Positions 20,901 through 27,527 of a stretch of 27,527 nucleotides of DNA are shown one piece after another. Origin of the DNA: Dunaliella salina (taxonomy: Eukaryota; Chlorophyta; Chlorophyceae; Chlamydomonadales; Dunaliellaceae); the NCBI GenBank assembly GCA_002284615.2, contig MU070254.1:35942-63468 (forward strand). Direction: 5' to 3'. Under the pieces are notes generated by a model. That model made no database searches, was not told the DNA's origin, and saw only the letters and a program-made list of their open reading frames with translations. Within the stretch, counting starts at the first letter, position 1. Every line of letters starts with the position of its first letter. The position numbers and the translations under genes were made by a program.

Positions 20901-23900
20901 AGGCTGGTGGGCCAGGGCACCTTCAACAACATCTAGCCAACCACAAGCATGCCGGAAGAAAAGCCCCGTCTGTGTCAGTCAGCTGTTTTTTCAGTTCCTG
21001 GACTGGAACTGGACAGGTACATAGAAACTGGTTCCATCCCAGGCACCGAGAGCAGTCGAGCTGCACCGAAGGGGCACATTGCACAACCCTTCTCCTATGC
21101 ACCAGCCTAAATCTGGTTTGGTTCCAGGCACGGAAGGTGCTGCAGTTGAGCTGCCAATTTTGGGGCACAGTGCGCAGGCACCCCTGTCCCATGCACCGGC
21201 CTAAAATTGGACTGATTTGGTTTCAGGCACCAAGGGTGCTGCACTCGAGCTGCCAATTTTGGGGCACTTTCCTCCACTACCCCTTATCCCATACACCTGC
21301 CTAAAATTTGACTGGTTTGGTTCCAGGCACCCAGGGTGCTGCAGTCAAGCTGCCGATTTTGGGGTAAATTTTTACCCTGATTGTCCAATTAGGCTACAAC
21401 TTAGTTCCAGGCTATGCAGTCCAGGTTTCCAGTCCAGCGAAGGGGTTCTAATGTGAGGATCCCCATCACACTGCCAGCACTTCCGCTACCACGCACATCG
21501 GACTCCTGTCCATTTTACTCATTTGTGTATCCCTGTGCAGAGGACACGAGCGAACACGAGTCTGAAGTGTGCCCTATCGGAAGAGCTGGCTGTGCAATGG
21601 AGTCCACTCCATTTCTGCACAGGGAACATTTTCAGACTGCGGTGTGCGGGCCCCAGTGGAAGGGCTAGCTACCACACGCAAAATGGACCCCTGTTCATTG
21701 CACCAATTTCTGTGGCCCTTTGCAGAGGATATGAGCAGGCAGGAGTGCCAGTGTGCTCCCATGAAAGAGCTGGCTGTGCGATGGGGATCTGCCTTATTTT
21801 ATCTCAGCACAGGGGACATGCTCGGACAGCAATGCGCTCCAGGCCCTAGTGGAACAGATGGCTGTGTGCGATGGAAACCCTTATCAATGTATCTCTGCGC
21901 AAGGGACACGTTCAGATGACAGTGAGCAGAGTCCCATCGTCAAAGAGCAGGCAGTGCGATGAGGATCTTGATTGCTGTATCCCTGTGCGCAACTGAGGAC
22001 ATGAGTGAGCATGCGGTGCAAGAAAAAGGTGGACAGCCAAAATGAGAGGCCATTTCTTTGTGATCCCGTCCATGAGTGTGTGCCTTACCATGCTGCATGC
22101 TCCCTGCCTCCACTTCTTGATGTCTTCGCAGTTGTATTTCAAGGGCCCTCAAACTACGATTGCAAAGACATCAAGAAGTGGACACAGAAGGCAACCGCAA
22201 GCGCTCTTTATGTCCACCACTTGATATCTTTGCAACTGCACTCTAAGGGCCCTGACTTTCATAGCAGTGGATGATCCTGCGCTGGCGAATGGCCTGCAGC
22301 AATGCCACAGCCTGCGAAGACCTGCGGGAAGCACTGCAAAAACTTAGTGGATTGCCGGTGCTTACTTTCAGAGCAGCAGAATGATCTTGTGATGACGGAT
22401 GGCCTTCAGCACATGCCGCAGGCTGCCGAGACTTGCGGGAAGCACTTGCAGCCGAGATTTGCGGGAAGCACTTTGTTCCTCAGCACGTGGCATTTGCGCA
22501 AGCTAGGAAGACACGCAGTTGCCTGATGCACGCATGCCTCTGCACAGGGTTTAGGGCTATTTAAACCACGAACCCTAACTCTATTAACACTTGCATTTGT
22601 GTCTTGCTGCAAAAATTTGATCCTGAGAAGTTGCTGTACTTGCATAAATCATGTTTTTTTTTTTTTTCAGTTTCGACTTTACTTGTGAACACACTCCAAT
22701 CACGTATGGCCCATCTCTGGCTGCAGCTCAATTCGGACAACAGAATAAAGCATCTTTCTCGCTTGTCCAACTGTTGCATTCAGCTACTTGTGGAAGACTG
22801 AAGGTCTCCATGTCCGATTAACCGGGTCCGATTTGCTACCTAGTGAAGTCTGGGGTTGAGCAAAGGATGCATGAGCATGTCCAAGCTGCCTGTGTGGCCC
22901 TTAGCTGTCTATGTGGATCATTGGCAGCTCAGACAGGCCTATGCATCGGTCGCTCAGCCAGAGCACTGGCTGGGGAAAGCCACAAGAGAAATGAGGATTT
23001 CCAGCCACCTGTGTGCACCCTCTGCTCAGCCAAGGCGTGGGATGCATGGCATGTCTAAGCTGCCTATTAGGCACATTGGCGGCCCAGACATGCCTATGCA
23101 CCCTTTGACCAGCCAGGGCACTCAAACTCCAGATGTGCATACCTCCAGAGAGATGTACAACAGAGATGTACGACCTACTGAGAAGAGCAACCCACCAGAC
23201 AGTTGAGGAACGCGTGTTCACTCCTTTGCTCAGCCAGGGCTCTAGAAGAGGGGGGTGCAACCCACCAGATGAGGAATGCCTGTATCTGCACCTTGAAACT
23301 GTCAAATACTTACTTTGACCGTGAGGTGGTACGTTGCGCTGCCAATTCCAGATTCTCCCACCTAGAGTTCGCGCCGCAACTTACCACCTCAGTCGAAGTA
23401 CTTGATAGCATGAAACTTGACCCATTTAGGGCAATGGAGGCCCATGTGTGCAACTCACAAAGGATGAGCAATGCCCAGCACCTGCGCAATCCTTAGCTCA
23501 GCCGCGGCACTCATAACTCAGGTGCGCAAACCACCAGGCTGGTTGAGGAATGCTTGTGAAATTTTGGTGCGCGTTGGAAAAAAATTGAAGGTATGCTTCT
23601 CTCAGCCTGTGCTGAAGGTGATGCGGGCACCATCACTGCCGCAGGAGTTGAAGCACGAGGAGGTGCGCCAGCATGTGGGGTGACTTCCGCGCATATGCAC
23701 AACTCACCTAGAGGTGGGGAATGCCTGGGAGTCCTTCGTGCGCCACACGTAGGACTTGGGGCGGTTTGACCAGAACACTGGCCGCACGGCCTCCCCACGA
23801 CGCAGGCCGCAGGAGTGCATGGGCACAAAGCCCCAAGGCATGGGACGAGGTACCTGCAGTTGGGCATGTGCACAGGTGCACACACTGAAGCCACTTGTTG

Positions 23901-25322
23901 GAGTGCATGAGCACTAAGCTTTCAGGCATGGGGCAGGGCACCTATACTTGGACAAGCGCACAGGTGCACACTGTTTGAAGCCACTTGTGTGAACCACAGA
24001 GTTGATGAGTGCACAACCCCAAGATGTAGGACAGGCCATATGAAAGCAGGCCGTTGTGCAAGGTGCAGGAGTGCATGGGCACTAAGCCCCAAGGCATGGG
24101 GCGAGGCACCTATAATTGAACATGCATGACGTTTTAAATGTGCCGAAATGGTATGGGACATTTGTTCCTGTCTATGCATTCTGTCTGTGATACTTCGCAC
24201 TTTTGACACACATGCACACACTGAAGCCACTTGTGAGCTAAGGAGCTGTTAGGTGCACAGTCCCAAGGTGTTGGACGGGCCATCTGAAATTGCAGAAGCC
24301 CGCACGTGCAGTGGACAGGCTGCAAAATGTGTGATGGTGAGTGCTGAGCAGTGAGCAGAATAGGGATGGGCACGAAGCCTTGAGGCGCAAGGCGAGGGAC
24401 CTGGTTGCTTGGTTGCTTGGTGCATCAAACAGGCCAAAGCCTGGTCTGTACGGACCCACCTCGGCTAAAGTTCTTTTATGGGCCAGCACTGGCTTTCTGG
24501 GCACGAATGCATATACTCGAACAAATCACGATTGACTTGCCAGTGTACGCCATCGCACCTTGGAGTTGTCAATGAAGCCCACTCGCTCCAGGATAGCCAG
24601 CGCAGACTTCTCCATGTTTAAGCTGTACATGTGAAGGCCGGGTGTCCCATTAGCCAACAAGTACTTGCACATCTTGGCACCTAGATCCACACCATAGGCC
24701 TGCATGGTGCAACCAGCAAGAGTGATTGCGCCTAGGTAAGCAGAGGGCGCGTGTCGAGCAATGACCTCTAATCAATTTCACGTGAGCAAAAAGGGAAGGT
24801 GTAGAAGCATTTTGAAGTGAGCATAAATGTAGAGTATCGATATGAACAACTCCTTGTGGGGCTCCTGGCTGCTGCAAGCCTGTGCTGCAAGTCTGCGTTG
24901 CTTAAACAAGGAAGGAAACAAGAAAAAAGGGAAAAGAGAAAAGTTAGGATCAAACCAAGCCAGCCAAAAAATTCCATGCTTAGCAGCACTGCTCTGATGT
25001 AACGGTGCAATCCATAATTGGGATCAAGAGGAGCACAAAGTGGCAACAAATGTGCAGCACAGCACAGCACAGCACAGCACAGATGCTTGATGAAGACAAA
25101 GCGTACGAGTGCATTGCAGCACCCTTCCCTTATTCCAATGCATGCCAAGATGCCAGAGGCATTCAAACATCAGTAAGAAAGAGCCATTGTATTGTTGGCG
25201 CAACATGGTGCAGCATGCGCAAACCCTTCATGTCACCACTGACATTGTACTCATCGCAGTCTCACCGTTCAACACAAGGCCTGCATGACCTTCACTGTTA
25301 ACCAGCAAGAGCCGCTGCCTCT

Positions 25323-25390
<68 letters not shown>

Positions 25391-27161
25391 TGATCGCTTC
25401 CTCATTGTCCTTGTTGGCTTCCACTGTGTCGTTGATCTCCTGGGGCACCTTCACTTTGCAGAAGCCTGTCATACGCTTGAAGCCGCCATAGGTCATGATG
25501 GGCATGATGCCTGTGATGTCATCACAGGTGAAACAAGTTGTGTTGCATAACATCGCATGTTGGAGTCGTCAGTGGCATGGTGCCTGCAACGTGGAACAGA
25601 ATGTGTACCAGGTCTGCAATTCATCGCATGCTACAGGTTAAAATTGGCATGATGCCTCCCATGAGGTGGAACAGGTCGTGCATTAGGTCTGCAACACGTT
25701 GCATGTTGGAGGTTACAATTGGCGCAATGCCTGCAGCATGGTGGAACAGATTGCATCAGGTTCAGCAGTGCAACATGTGCGAGAGATCATGGTTCACCAC
25801 CAGTACATAGGGTTATTAGACTTATATAAATTTTTTGCAAATTTATTGGGAATTTTGGGGTGACTTTACAGCAATTTTGGTGACACTCTTTCTCACCAAG
25901 GTTCAGGGTTTTTAGGGGACTTCCCCAATTCTGCCCACGCCCAACCGCAAGGCAGATTGCAACGGTAAGAAAACCGTTGGAATCCTTTTACTCTCCATCA
26001 GAGGATTTCAACGGTTTTTCAAACCGTTACGATCTGACTAGCGGTTGGGCGTGGGCGGAATCGGGAAGTCCCCTAAAAAAGGGTGAGACCCATCCGCCAA
26101 ATAGGCTCGCGAGGTGGCTACCCAACCCTAGTCATGGTGCGCATGATGCCTGCAGCCAGATGGAGTGGTGCTTGCTTGAAGCAGTGCAGCTGCACTTGCG
26201 ACACCGCAACAAAATGGCAAGGCTGCAAAAATAGTGCATGCGGAAGCTCATGTGCTTCGCTTTGCAGGATCTCTCCATGCGCCATAAGCTGCTCGAGGTC
26301 ATGAAAGGCATGACGCCTGTGAAGAGGTGAAGCGTTGCTTGCTTCGAGCCATGCAGTCGCAACAGCAACACCACAACAGAATGGCAGCATCACAGAAGCA
26401 ATGCATGCATTAGGCCATGCAGATTGCAACAGCAACAGAAGGCATGCAAGAAGTCATGGAACTGCAGCAGCAACACAACAAAGCATGCAAGAGGTCGTTA
26501 TGGGAGTGGTGCTAGCAACATGAGACAGGACAGGGTCAATGCCAGACGGCTCCATCCCTGCTGTCATGAGGGGCAACATCGAAACGAAGAGAGTAGTGGT
26601 AGCTTGCAGTTAAAAGTAGTGGTAGCCCTCTTTCAGAGGAGGCAGCCAACCTACCACCTCCAGTAGGGTACAAGCATCTTGCAAACGCCACACAAGACAC
26701 AGAACTTGGCAAAAAAATGAATGAGGGTGGTCCCAATCACTTGCCTGAGTGCGAACCCACTTAAGCTTCATGTGGATGAAAATTGTTTAGAAGAGTTCAA
26801 AAGAGATCCAGAGCCACTAAATAGACATGTATTCCCATCATTAATTTTGTTTTGCCACACTCCGATATGTGCTAGAAAAAAAAAAAAAGCTGCTGGTCCT
26901 ATGAGAATTTTTTGCAGGGAAATGAGCAGGGTGAAGTCCAAAGAATGGGGCAGTTATCATCAAATGCCCGGCAAGGTCAGAGCATGGGCAGAGAGCCACT
27001 TGGCACTCTTGCAGCAAACTTCAGTGGGCGAATTTTGTGGAGGACTGACCTGGTAGAATTGGGCACTGAATGTCTACTGCGCGGCAATCCTTGACAAACT
27101 TCAGGAAGCGGTCGCAGTCATAGAAGAGCTGTGTGATGATGAGCTGGCCTCCAGCATCCAC
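12237..27161 (-). CDS. MTHFR: methylenetetrahydrofolate reductase, 3' ten exons (5' partial)
   Basis: Ten minus-strand exons join in frame to 425 codons plus stop: 27161-27050, 25510-25389, 24699-24559, 23853-23708, 20576-20397, 18582-18426, 17818-17723, 15867-15762, 13707-13604, 12350-12237. All introns are GT..AG. The product matches plant and animal MTHFR: end of the catalytic barrel ([25 protein letters not shown]), linker ([20 protein letters not shown]) and C-terminal regulatory domain ([42 protein letters not shown]). MTHFR is a flavoprotein that reduces 5,10-methylene-THF to 5-methyl-THF for methionine synthesis, usually in the cytosol. The first third of the protein, including the start codon, lies beyond the right edge. 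Odd points are the loss of the T-I-N-S-Q-P motif in exon 6 and very repeat-rich introns. Confidence 0.95.
12351..13603 (-). other. MTHFR intron 9, no clear repeat
   Basis: This intron of about 1.25 kb lies between exon 9 and the last exon. I see no domain, RNA gene or strong repeat in it. Confidence 0.7.
13604..13707 (-). CDS. MTHFR: MTHFR visible exon 9
   Basis: The exon encodes (G)[17 protein letters not shown] and [17 protein letters not shown], equal to plant [20 protein letters not shown]. Donor GTATGA, phase 0. Confidence 0.95.
13822..15356. mobile_element. non-autonomous hAT-like DNA transposon
   Basis: The ends are TAGGGATCGGC (13822-13832) and GCCGATCCCTA (15346-15356), perfect 11-bp terminal inverted repeats. 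They are flanked by the direct repeat AAAATAAC (13814-13821 and 15357-15364). An 8-bp duplication and a (T/C)AGGG start are typical of hAT elements. Both subterminal zones are packed with AGCGCTATA palindromes (13836-13917 and 15266-15338), likely transposase binding sites. No transposase is visible; the centre is a (GT)n tract and an assembly gap. Confidence 0.85.
14162..15094. repeat. (GT)n tract containing an 814-base N gap
   Basis: About 98 bases of GT precede the gap (N at 14260-15073) and about 20 follow it. The true length of the tract is unknown, and any open frame across it is artificial. Confidence 0.95.
15551..15762 (-). repeat. two degenerate copies of the exon 8 3' end and donor
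   Basis: Units starting TGAATGCC at about 15551, 15642 and 15732 have a period of about 91 bases. The third runs into the true exon 8 donor. The first two repeat CACCTGGGGAGGCGCCCC and CACACTCGAGAAGGTGCCC, matching the true CACCTGGGAAGGTGCCCC. Confidence 0.75.
15762..15867 (-). CDS. MTHFR: MTHFR visible exon 8
   Basis: The exon encodes [32 protein letters not shown](G), equal to the N-A-V-T-W-G-V-F-P motif. The acceptor is CTGCAG and the donor GTGTGC (phase 1). Its 3' part with donor is duplicated twice downstream, at 15551-15731. Confidence 0.93.
16769..16862. repeat. (ATT)n flanked by inverted repeats
   Basis: AACTTGTTTAAATAAATTA (from 16770) is the near-complement of AATTACTTATTTAAACAAGTT (to about 16860), with an (ATT)n run between (16787-16836). 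The whole can fold back. Confidence 0.75.
17371..17458. repeat. (CG)n(CA)n microsatellite
   Basis: CGCGCGCGCGCG is followed by a CA tract with one CC interruption, in MTHFR intron 7. Confidence 0.95.
17723..17818 (-). CDS. MTHFR: MTHFR visible exon 7
   Basis: The exon encodes [20 protein letters not shown] followed by [12 protein letters not shown], equal to the G-W-G-P-x-G-G-Y-V-Y/F-Q-K-A-Y-L-E-F-F motif of the regulatory domain. Phase 0 at both ends; donor GTTTGT. Confidence 0.95.
17871..17950. repeat. (TG)n microsatellite
   Basis: About 80 uninterrupted bases of TG lie in MTHFR intron 6, about 50 bases upstream (sense) of the exon 7 acceptor. Confidence 0.97.
18192..18304 (-). repeat. 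degenerate copy of the exon 6 3' half with donor
   Basis: ACAGCAAACTTGCAGCCAGC, CATTGATGTGGAGCAGGCTGG and AGAGCCAGCACA parallel exon 6 (ACAGCAAACTTGCGTAGCAGC, CGTTGATGGGCAGCAGGCTGG, AGGGCCAGCACA). The sense reading is open ([19 protein letters not shown]) and ends at a GTGCGT donor-like site. It could be a decayed duplicate or an alternative exon. Confidence 0.7.
18426..18582 (-). CDS. MTHFR: MTHFR visible exon 6, divergent
   Basis: The exon encodes (W)[20 protein letters not shown] and [20 protein letters not shown], ending ETPVL. Position and phase fit the block that in other MTHFRs runs from W-S-E to S-P-x-I-G-W-G, but the near-universal T-I-N-S-Q-P is replaced. The exon is in frame with both neighbours, with an AG acceptor and GTATGT donor. 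Confidence 0.85.
18583..20396 (-). other. MTHFR intron 5
   Basis: This intron of about 1.8 kb contains a tandem repeat near exon 5 (20100-20360). A plus-strand open stretch at 18801-19028 ([20 protein letters not shown]) has coding-like composition but no recognisable family. A short copy of the exon 6 acceptor edge is seen at about 18655-18685 (GGAGAACCCAGACCTGCGG). Confidence 0.6.
20100..20362. repeat. compound tandem repeat in MTHFR intron 5
   Basis: A unit of about 28 bases, GAGGTGCAGACACAGCACAAATCAAGCT, recurs about six times, interleaved with a second unit CCCCTATGTTCAGTTATAAGATGTATC (three copies). Confidence 0.85.
20397..20576 (-). CDS. MTHFR: MTHFR visible exon 5
   Basis: The exon encodes (R)[17 protein letters not shown], then [20 protein letters not shown] and NETGMLP(W), the start of the regulatory domain, equivalent to plant GRWGDSRSPAYGALSDYQF and the following I-E-D-V-Q-E-K-F. 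Phases 2 and 2; donor GTGCGT. Confidence 0.92.
20577..20745. repeat. 33-bp tandem repeat next to exon 5
   Basis: About five units with the core CATGCAGCAGTGAATGGCAG run directly from the exon 5 acceptor into the intron. The last three are nearly identical, the two next to the exon degenerate. Confidence 0.85.
21029..21412. repeat. minisatellite of about 97 bp
   Basis: Four units share TGGTTCCAGGCAC..GGTGCTGCAGT.GAGCTGCC.ATTTTGGGG and CCTAAAATTTGACTG, starting near 21029, 21115, 21212 and 21312. Confidence 0.85.
21535..22015. repeat. degenerate minisatellite of about 92 bp
   Basis: Units share CAGAGGACACGAGC, GTGTGCCC, GAAAGAGCTGGCTGTGCGATGG. They start near 21538, 21617, 21722, 21806, 21899 and 21990. 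Confidence 0.7.
22108..22255. repeat. hairpin and direct repeat cluster
   Basis: CACTTCTTGATGTCTTCGCA (22111-22130) is the near-complement of TGCAAAGACATCAAGAAGTG (22161-22180). A third, direct copy with the following AAGGGCCCT lies at about 22216-22253. Confidence 0.8.
22270..23700. repeat. degenerate tandem repeats in MTHFR intron 4
   Basis: Two families are visible. One has CCTGCGGGAAGCACT and related text at 22318-22475. The other, about 22860-23540, has repeated AAGCTGCCT.., GCTCAGCCAGGGCACTC and AGATGAGGAATGC units. None encodes a recognisable domain. Confidence 0.6.
23708..23853 (-). CDS. MTHFR: MTHFR visible exon 4
   Basis: The exon encodes VPRPMPWGF, then [19 protein letters not shown] and KDSQAFPTS. 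It is the linker between the catalytic and regulatory domains, with the conserved R-P-I/V-F-W and R-P-K-S-Y motifs. The donor is GTGAGT (phase 2). The start of this exon and its acceptor are repeated in degenerate form in the intron upstream (to about 24415). Confidence 0.95.
23814..24415 (-). repeat. array of degenerate copies of the exon 4 start and acceptor
   Basis: The true exon start is GGGCACAAAGCCCCAAGGCA, TGGGACGAGGTACCTGCAG. It recurs at about 23902-23950, 23997-24035, 24069-24118, 24250-24290 and 24368-24402 with different numbers of changes. Interspersed GAAGCCACTTGTG units occur at about 23887, 23976 and 24221. Confidence 0.8.
24559..24699 (-). CDS. MTHFR: MTHFR visible exon 3
   Basis: The exon encodes [38 protein letters not shown] and VGFIDNSK, the last strand and helix of the catalytic barrel (the usual motif is G-L-H-F-Y-T-L-N). 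Phase 0 at both ends; donor GTGCGA. Confidence 0.95.
25060..25083. repeat. (GCACA)n short tandem repeat
   Basis: About five GCACA units in MTHFR intron 2. Confidence 0.9.
25326..25388. repeat. (CA)n microsatellite fused to a splice donor
   Basis: About 63 bases of CA on the plus strand. On the sense strand of MTHFR this is (GT)n starting at the first intron base of exon 2's donor. Confidence 0.97.
25389..25510 (-). CDS. MTHFR: MTHFR visible exon 2
   Basis: The exon encodes (P)[20 protein letters not shown] and [20 protein letters not shown], the middle of the catalytic barrel. The acceptor is CACAG. The donor is the first GT of a long (GT)n tract on the sense strand. Confidence 0.95.
25511..25790 (-). 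repeat. degenerate array related to the exon 2 start
   Basis: The exon 2 edge, TTGGCATGATGCC-type sequence, recurs near 25574-25592 (GTGGCATGGTGCCTGCA), 25646-25662 (TTGGCATGATGCCTCCC) and 25720-25738 (TTGGCGCAATGCCTGCAGCA), each followed by GTGGAACAG and GCATGTTGGAGGT-like text, with a period of about 73 bases. Confidence 0.7.
25891..26088. mobile_element. foldback MITE
   Basis: TTTTAGGGGACTTCCCCAAT and TTCTGCCCACGCCCAACCGC (to about 25949) are the near-complement of GCGGTTGGGCGTGGGCGGAA and TCGGGAAGTCCCCTAAAA (26041-26079). Inner arms AAAACCGTTGGAATCC and GGATTTCAACGGTTTT continue the pairing, leaving a short loop. The outermost TCTCACC and GGGTGAGA may also pair. With ends GGGGAC...GTCCCC the flanking duplication would be TA; this is not certain. 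Confidence 0.8.
26130..26520. repeat. further degenerate copies beyond the MITE
   Basis: GCATGATGCCTGCAGCCAGATGGAGTGGTGCTTGCTT (near 26140) and GGCATGACGCCTGTGAAGAGGTGAAGCGTTGCTTGCTT (near 26308) continue the exon 2-related array. CAGCAACA-rich units follow to about 26520. Confidence 0.55.
27050..27161 (-). CDS. MTHFR: MTHFR visible exon 1
   Basis: The exon encodes [17 protein letters not shown] and FLKFVKDC...CPILP. It is part of the catalytic barrel, with the conserved T-Q that contacts folate. The acceptor is TAG and the donor GTCAGT (phase 1). At the site equivalent to human Ala222 (E. coli Ala177) the residue is glycine. A decayed copy of this exon lies just upstream at about 27246-27340. 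Confidence 0.95.
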
Positions 27162-27385
27162 CTAATCAGGGCAGGTGCACAAGAGTAGAATGGACTCTAA
27201 AAGAACTCCAGGAAGCAGGTACTGAAGAGTAAAAATGACCCCAAAATGAACTTCAAGAATAGATCGCAGTAATAGAAGAGCTATGTGATGATGAGCTAGC
27301 CTCTGGCATTCACCTGTTCAGGGCAGGTGCACAAGAGTAGAAGCGTTCCTTGACGAACTTCAGGAAGGCAAATAGCAGGCGCACA
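27162..27385 (-). repeat. decayed duplicate of visible exon 1 with acceptor
   Basis: 27246-27340 repeats 27095-27190, including the acceptor region TGTGCACCTGCCCTGA(A)CAG and the exon text CATCATCACA.AGCTCTTCTAT.ACTGCGA. Two in-frame TAG stops disable it. 27346-27370 repeats TCCTTGACGAACTTCAGGAAG from the middle of the exon. Confidence 0.85.
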
Positions 27386-27443
27386 TTGACCCAATGACCA
27401 GGTGTGCCTGAAATACTTGCCTGTTATCATGTTAGAAACAAGT

Positions 27444-27444
<1 letters not shown>

Positions 27445-27482
<38 letters not shown>

Positions 27483-27495
27483 ATGCGCACGCGCG

Positions 27496-27527
<32 letters not shown>
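27445..27527. repeat. (AC)n/(GC) microsatellite at the window edge
   Basis: AC repeats are interrupted by GTGCGCACATGCGCACGCGC and run off the right edge, probably in the next upstream MTHFR intron. Confidence 0.95.

Noticed and set aside
20834..21304. 156-codon plus-strand frame
   Set aside because: It is created by the 97-bp minisatellite, whose units happen to be open in that frame.
24768..25166. 132-codon minus-strand frame with hydrophobic and cysteine-rich parts
   Set aside because: It lies in MTHFR intron 2, includes a (GCACA)n repeat read as CCAVLCCAA, and has no recognisable domain.

Overview
The window looks like nuclear DNA of a chlorophyte green alga, most likely of the chlamydomonadalean (volvocalean) group. 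The reasons are a plant-type methylenetetrahydrofolate reductase (MTHFR) split into many short exons by long repeat-rich introns, LINE retrotransposons carrying an RLE-type endonuclease after RNase H (an arrangement known from the Dualen/RandI clade first described in Chlamydomonas), very long GT/CA microsatellites, and degenerate TTTAGGG/TTTTAGGG motifs. The balanced base composition and GT-rich introns would suit a Dunaliella-like genome, but I cannot prove the genus from sequence alone.

Layout. 1-2100: mostly unexplained sequence with two weak minus-strand exon-like segments and a small inverted-repeat element with telomere-like motifs. 2100-4065: decayed 3' part of a LINE on the minus strand (RNase H, zinc knuckle, RLE endonuclease). 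4080-5300: plus-strand fragments of a related LINE, with a CATTA-type repeat between them. 5340-11190: a longer, frameshifted LINE on the minus strand. In transcript order it has reverse transcriptase, thumb region, proline-rich linker, PHD-like zinc finger, a domain resembling PCIF1-type adenine methyltransferases, RNase H, zinc knuckle and RLE endonuclease. 11280-11480: a weak tRNA-like/SINE-like sequence. 11830-27161: the 3' part of an MTHFR gene on the minus strand, ten exons visible. The N-terminal part of the protein lies beyond the right edge.

The MTHFR model is the firmest result. All nine introns have GT..AG ends, every phase agrees across the junctions, and the joined exons give 425 codons that follow plant and animal MTHFR to the C terminus and a stop codon. 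The protein reduces 5,10-methylene-THF to 5-methyl-THF, the methyl donor for methionine synthesis.

The MTHFR introns are unusual. Many carry their own degenerate tandem array, and several arrays are copies of the neighbouring exon edge together with its splice site (exons 1, 2, 4, 6 and 8). The introns also hold a hAT-like element with 11-bp terminal inverted repeats and an 8-bp target duplication (13822-15356, with an 814-base assembly gap inside a GT tract) and a foldback MITE (25891-26088). The two most interesting signals are the PHD plus methyltransferase-like cassette inside the LINE and the exon-edge duplications.
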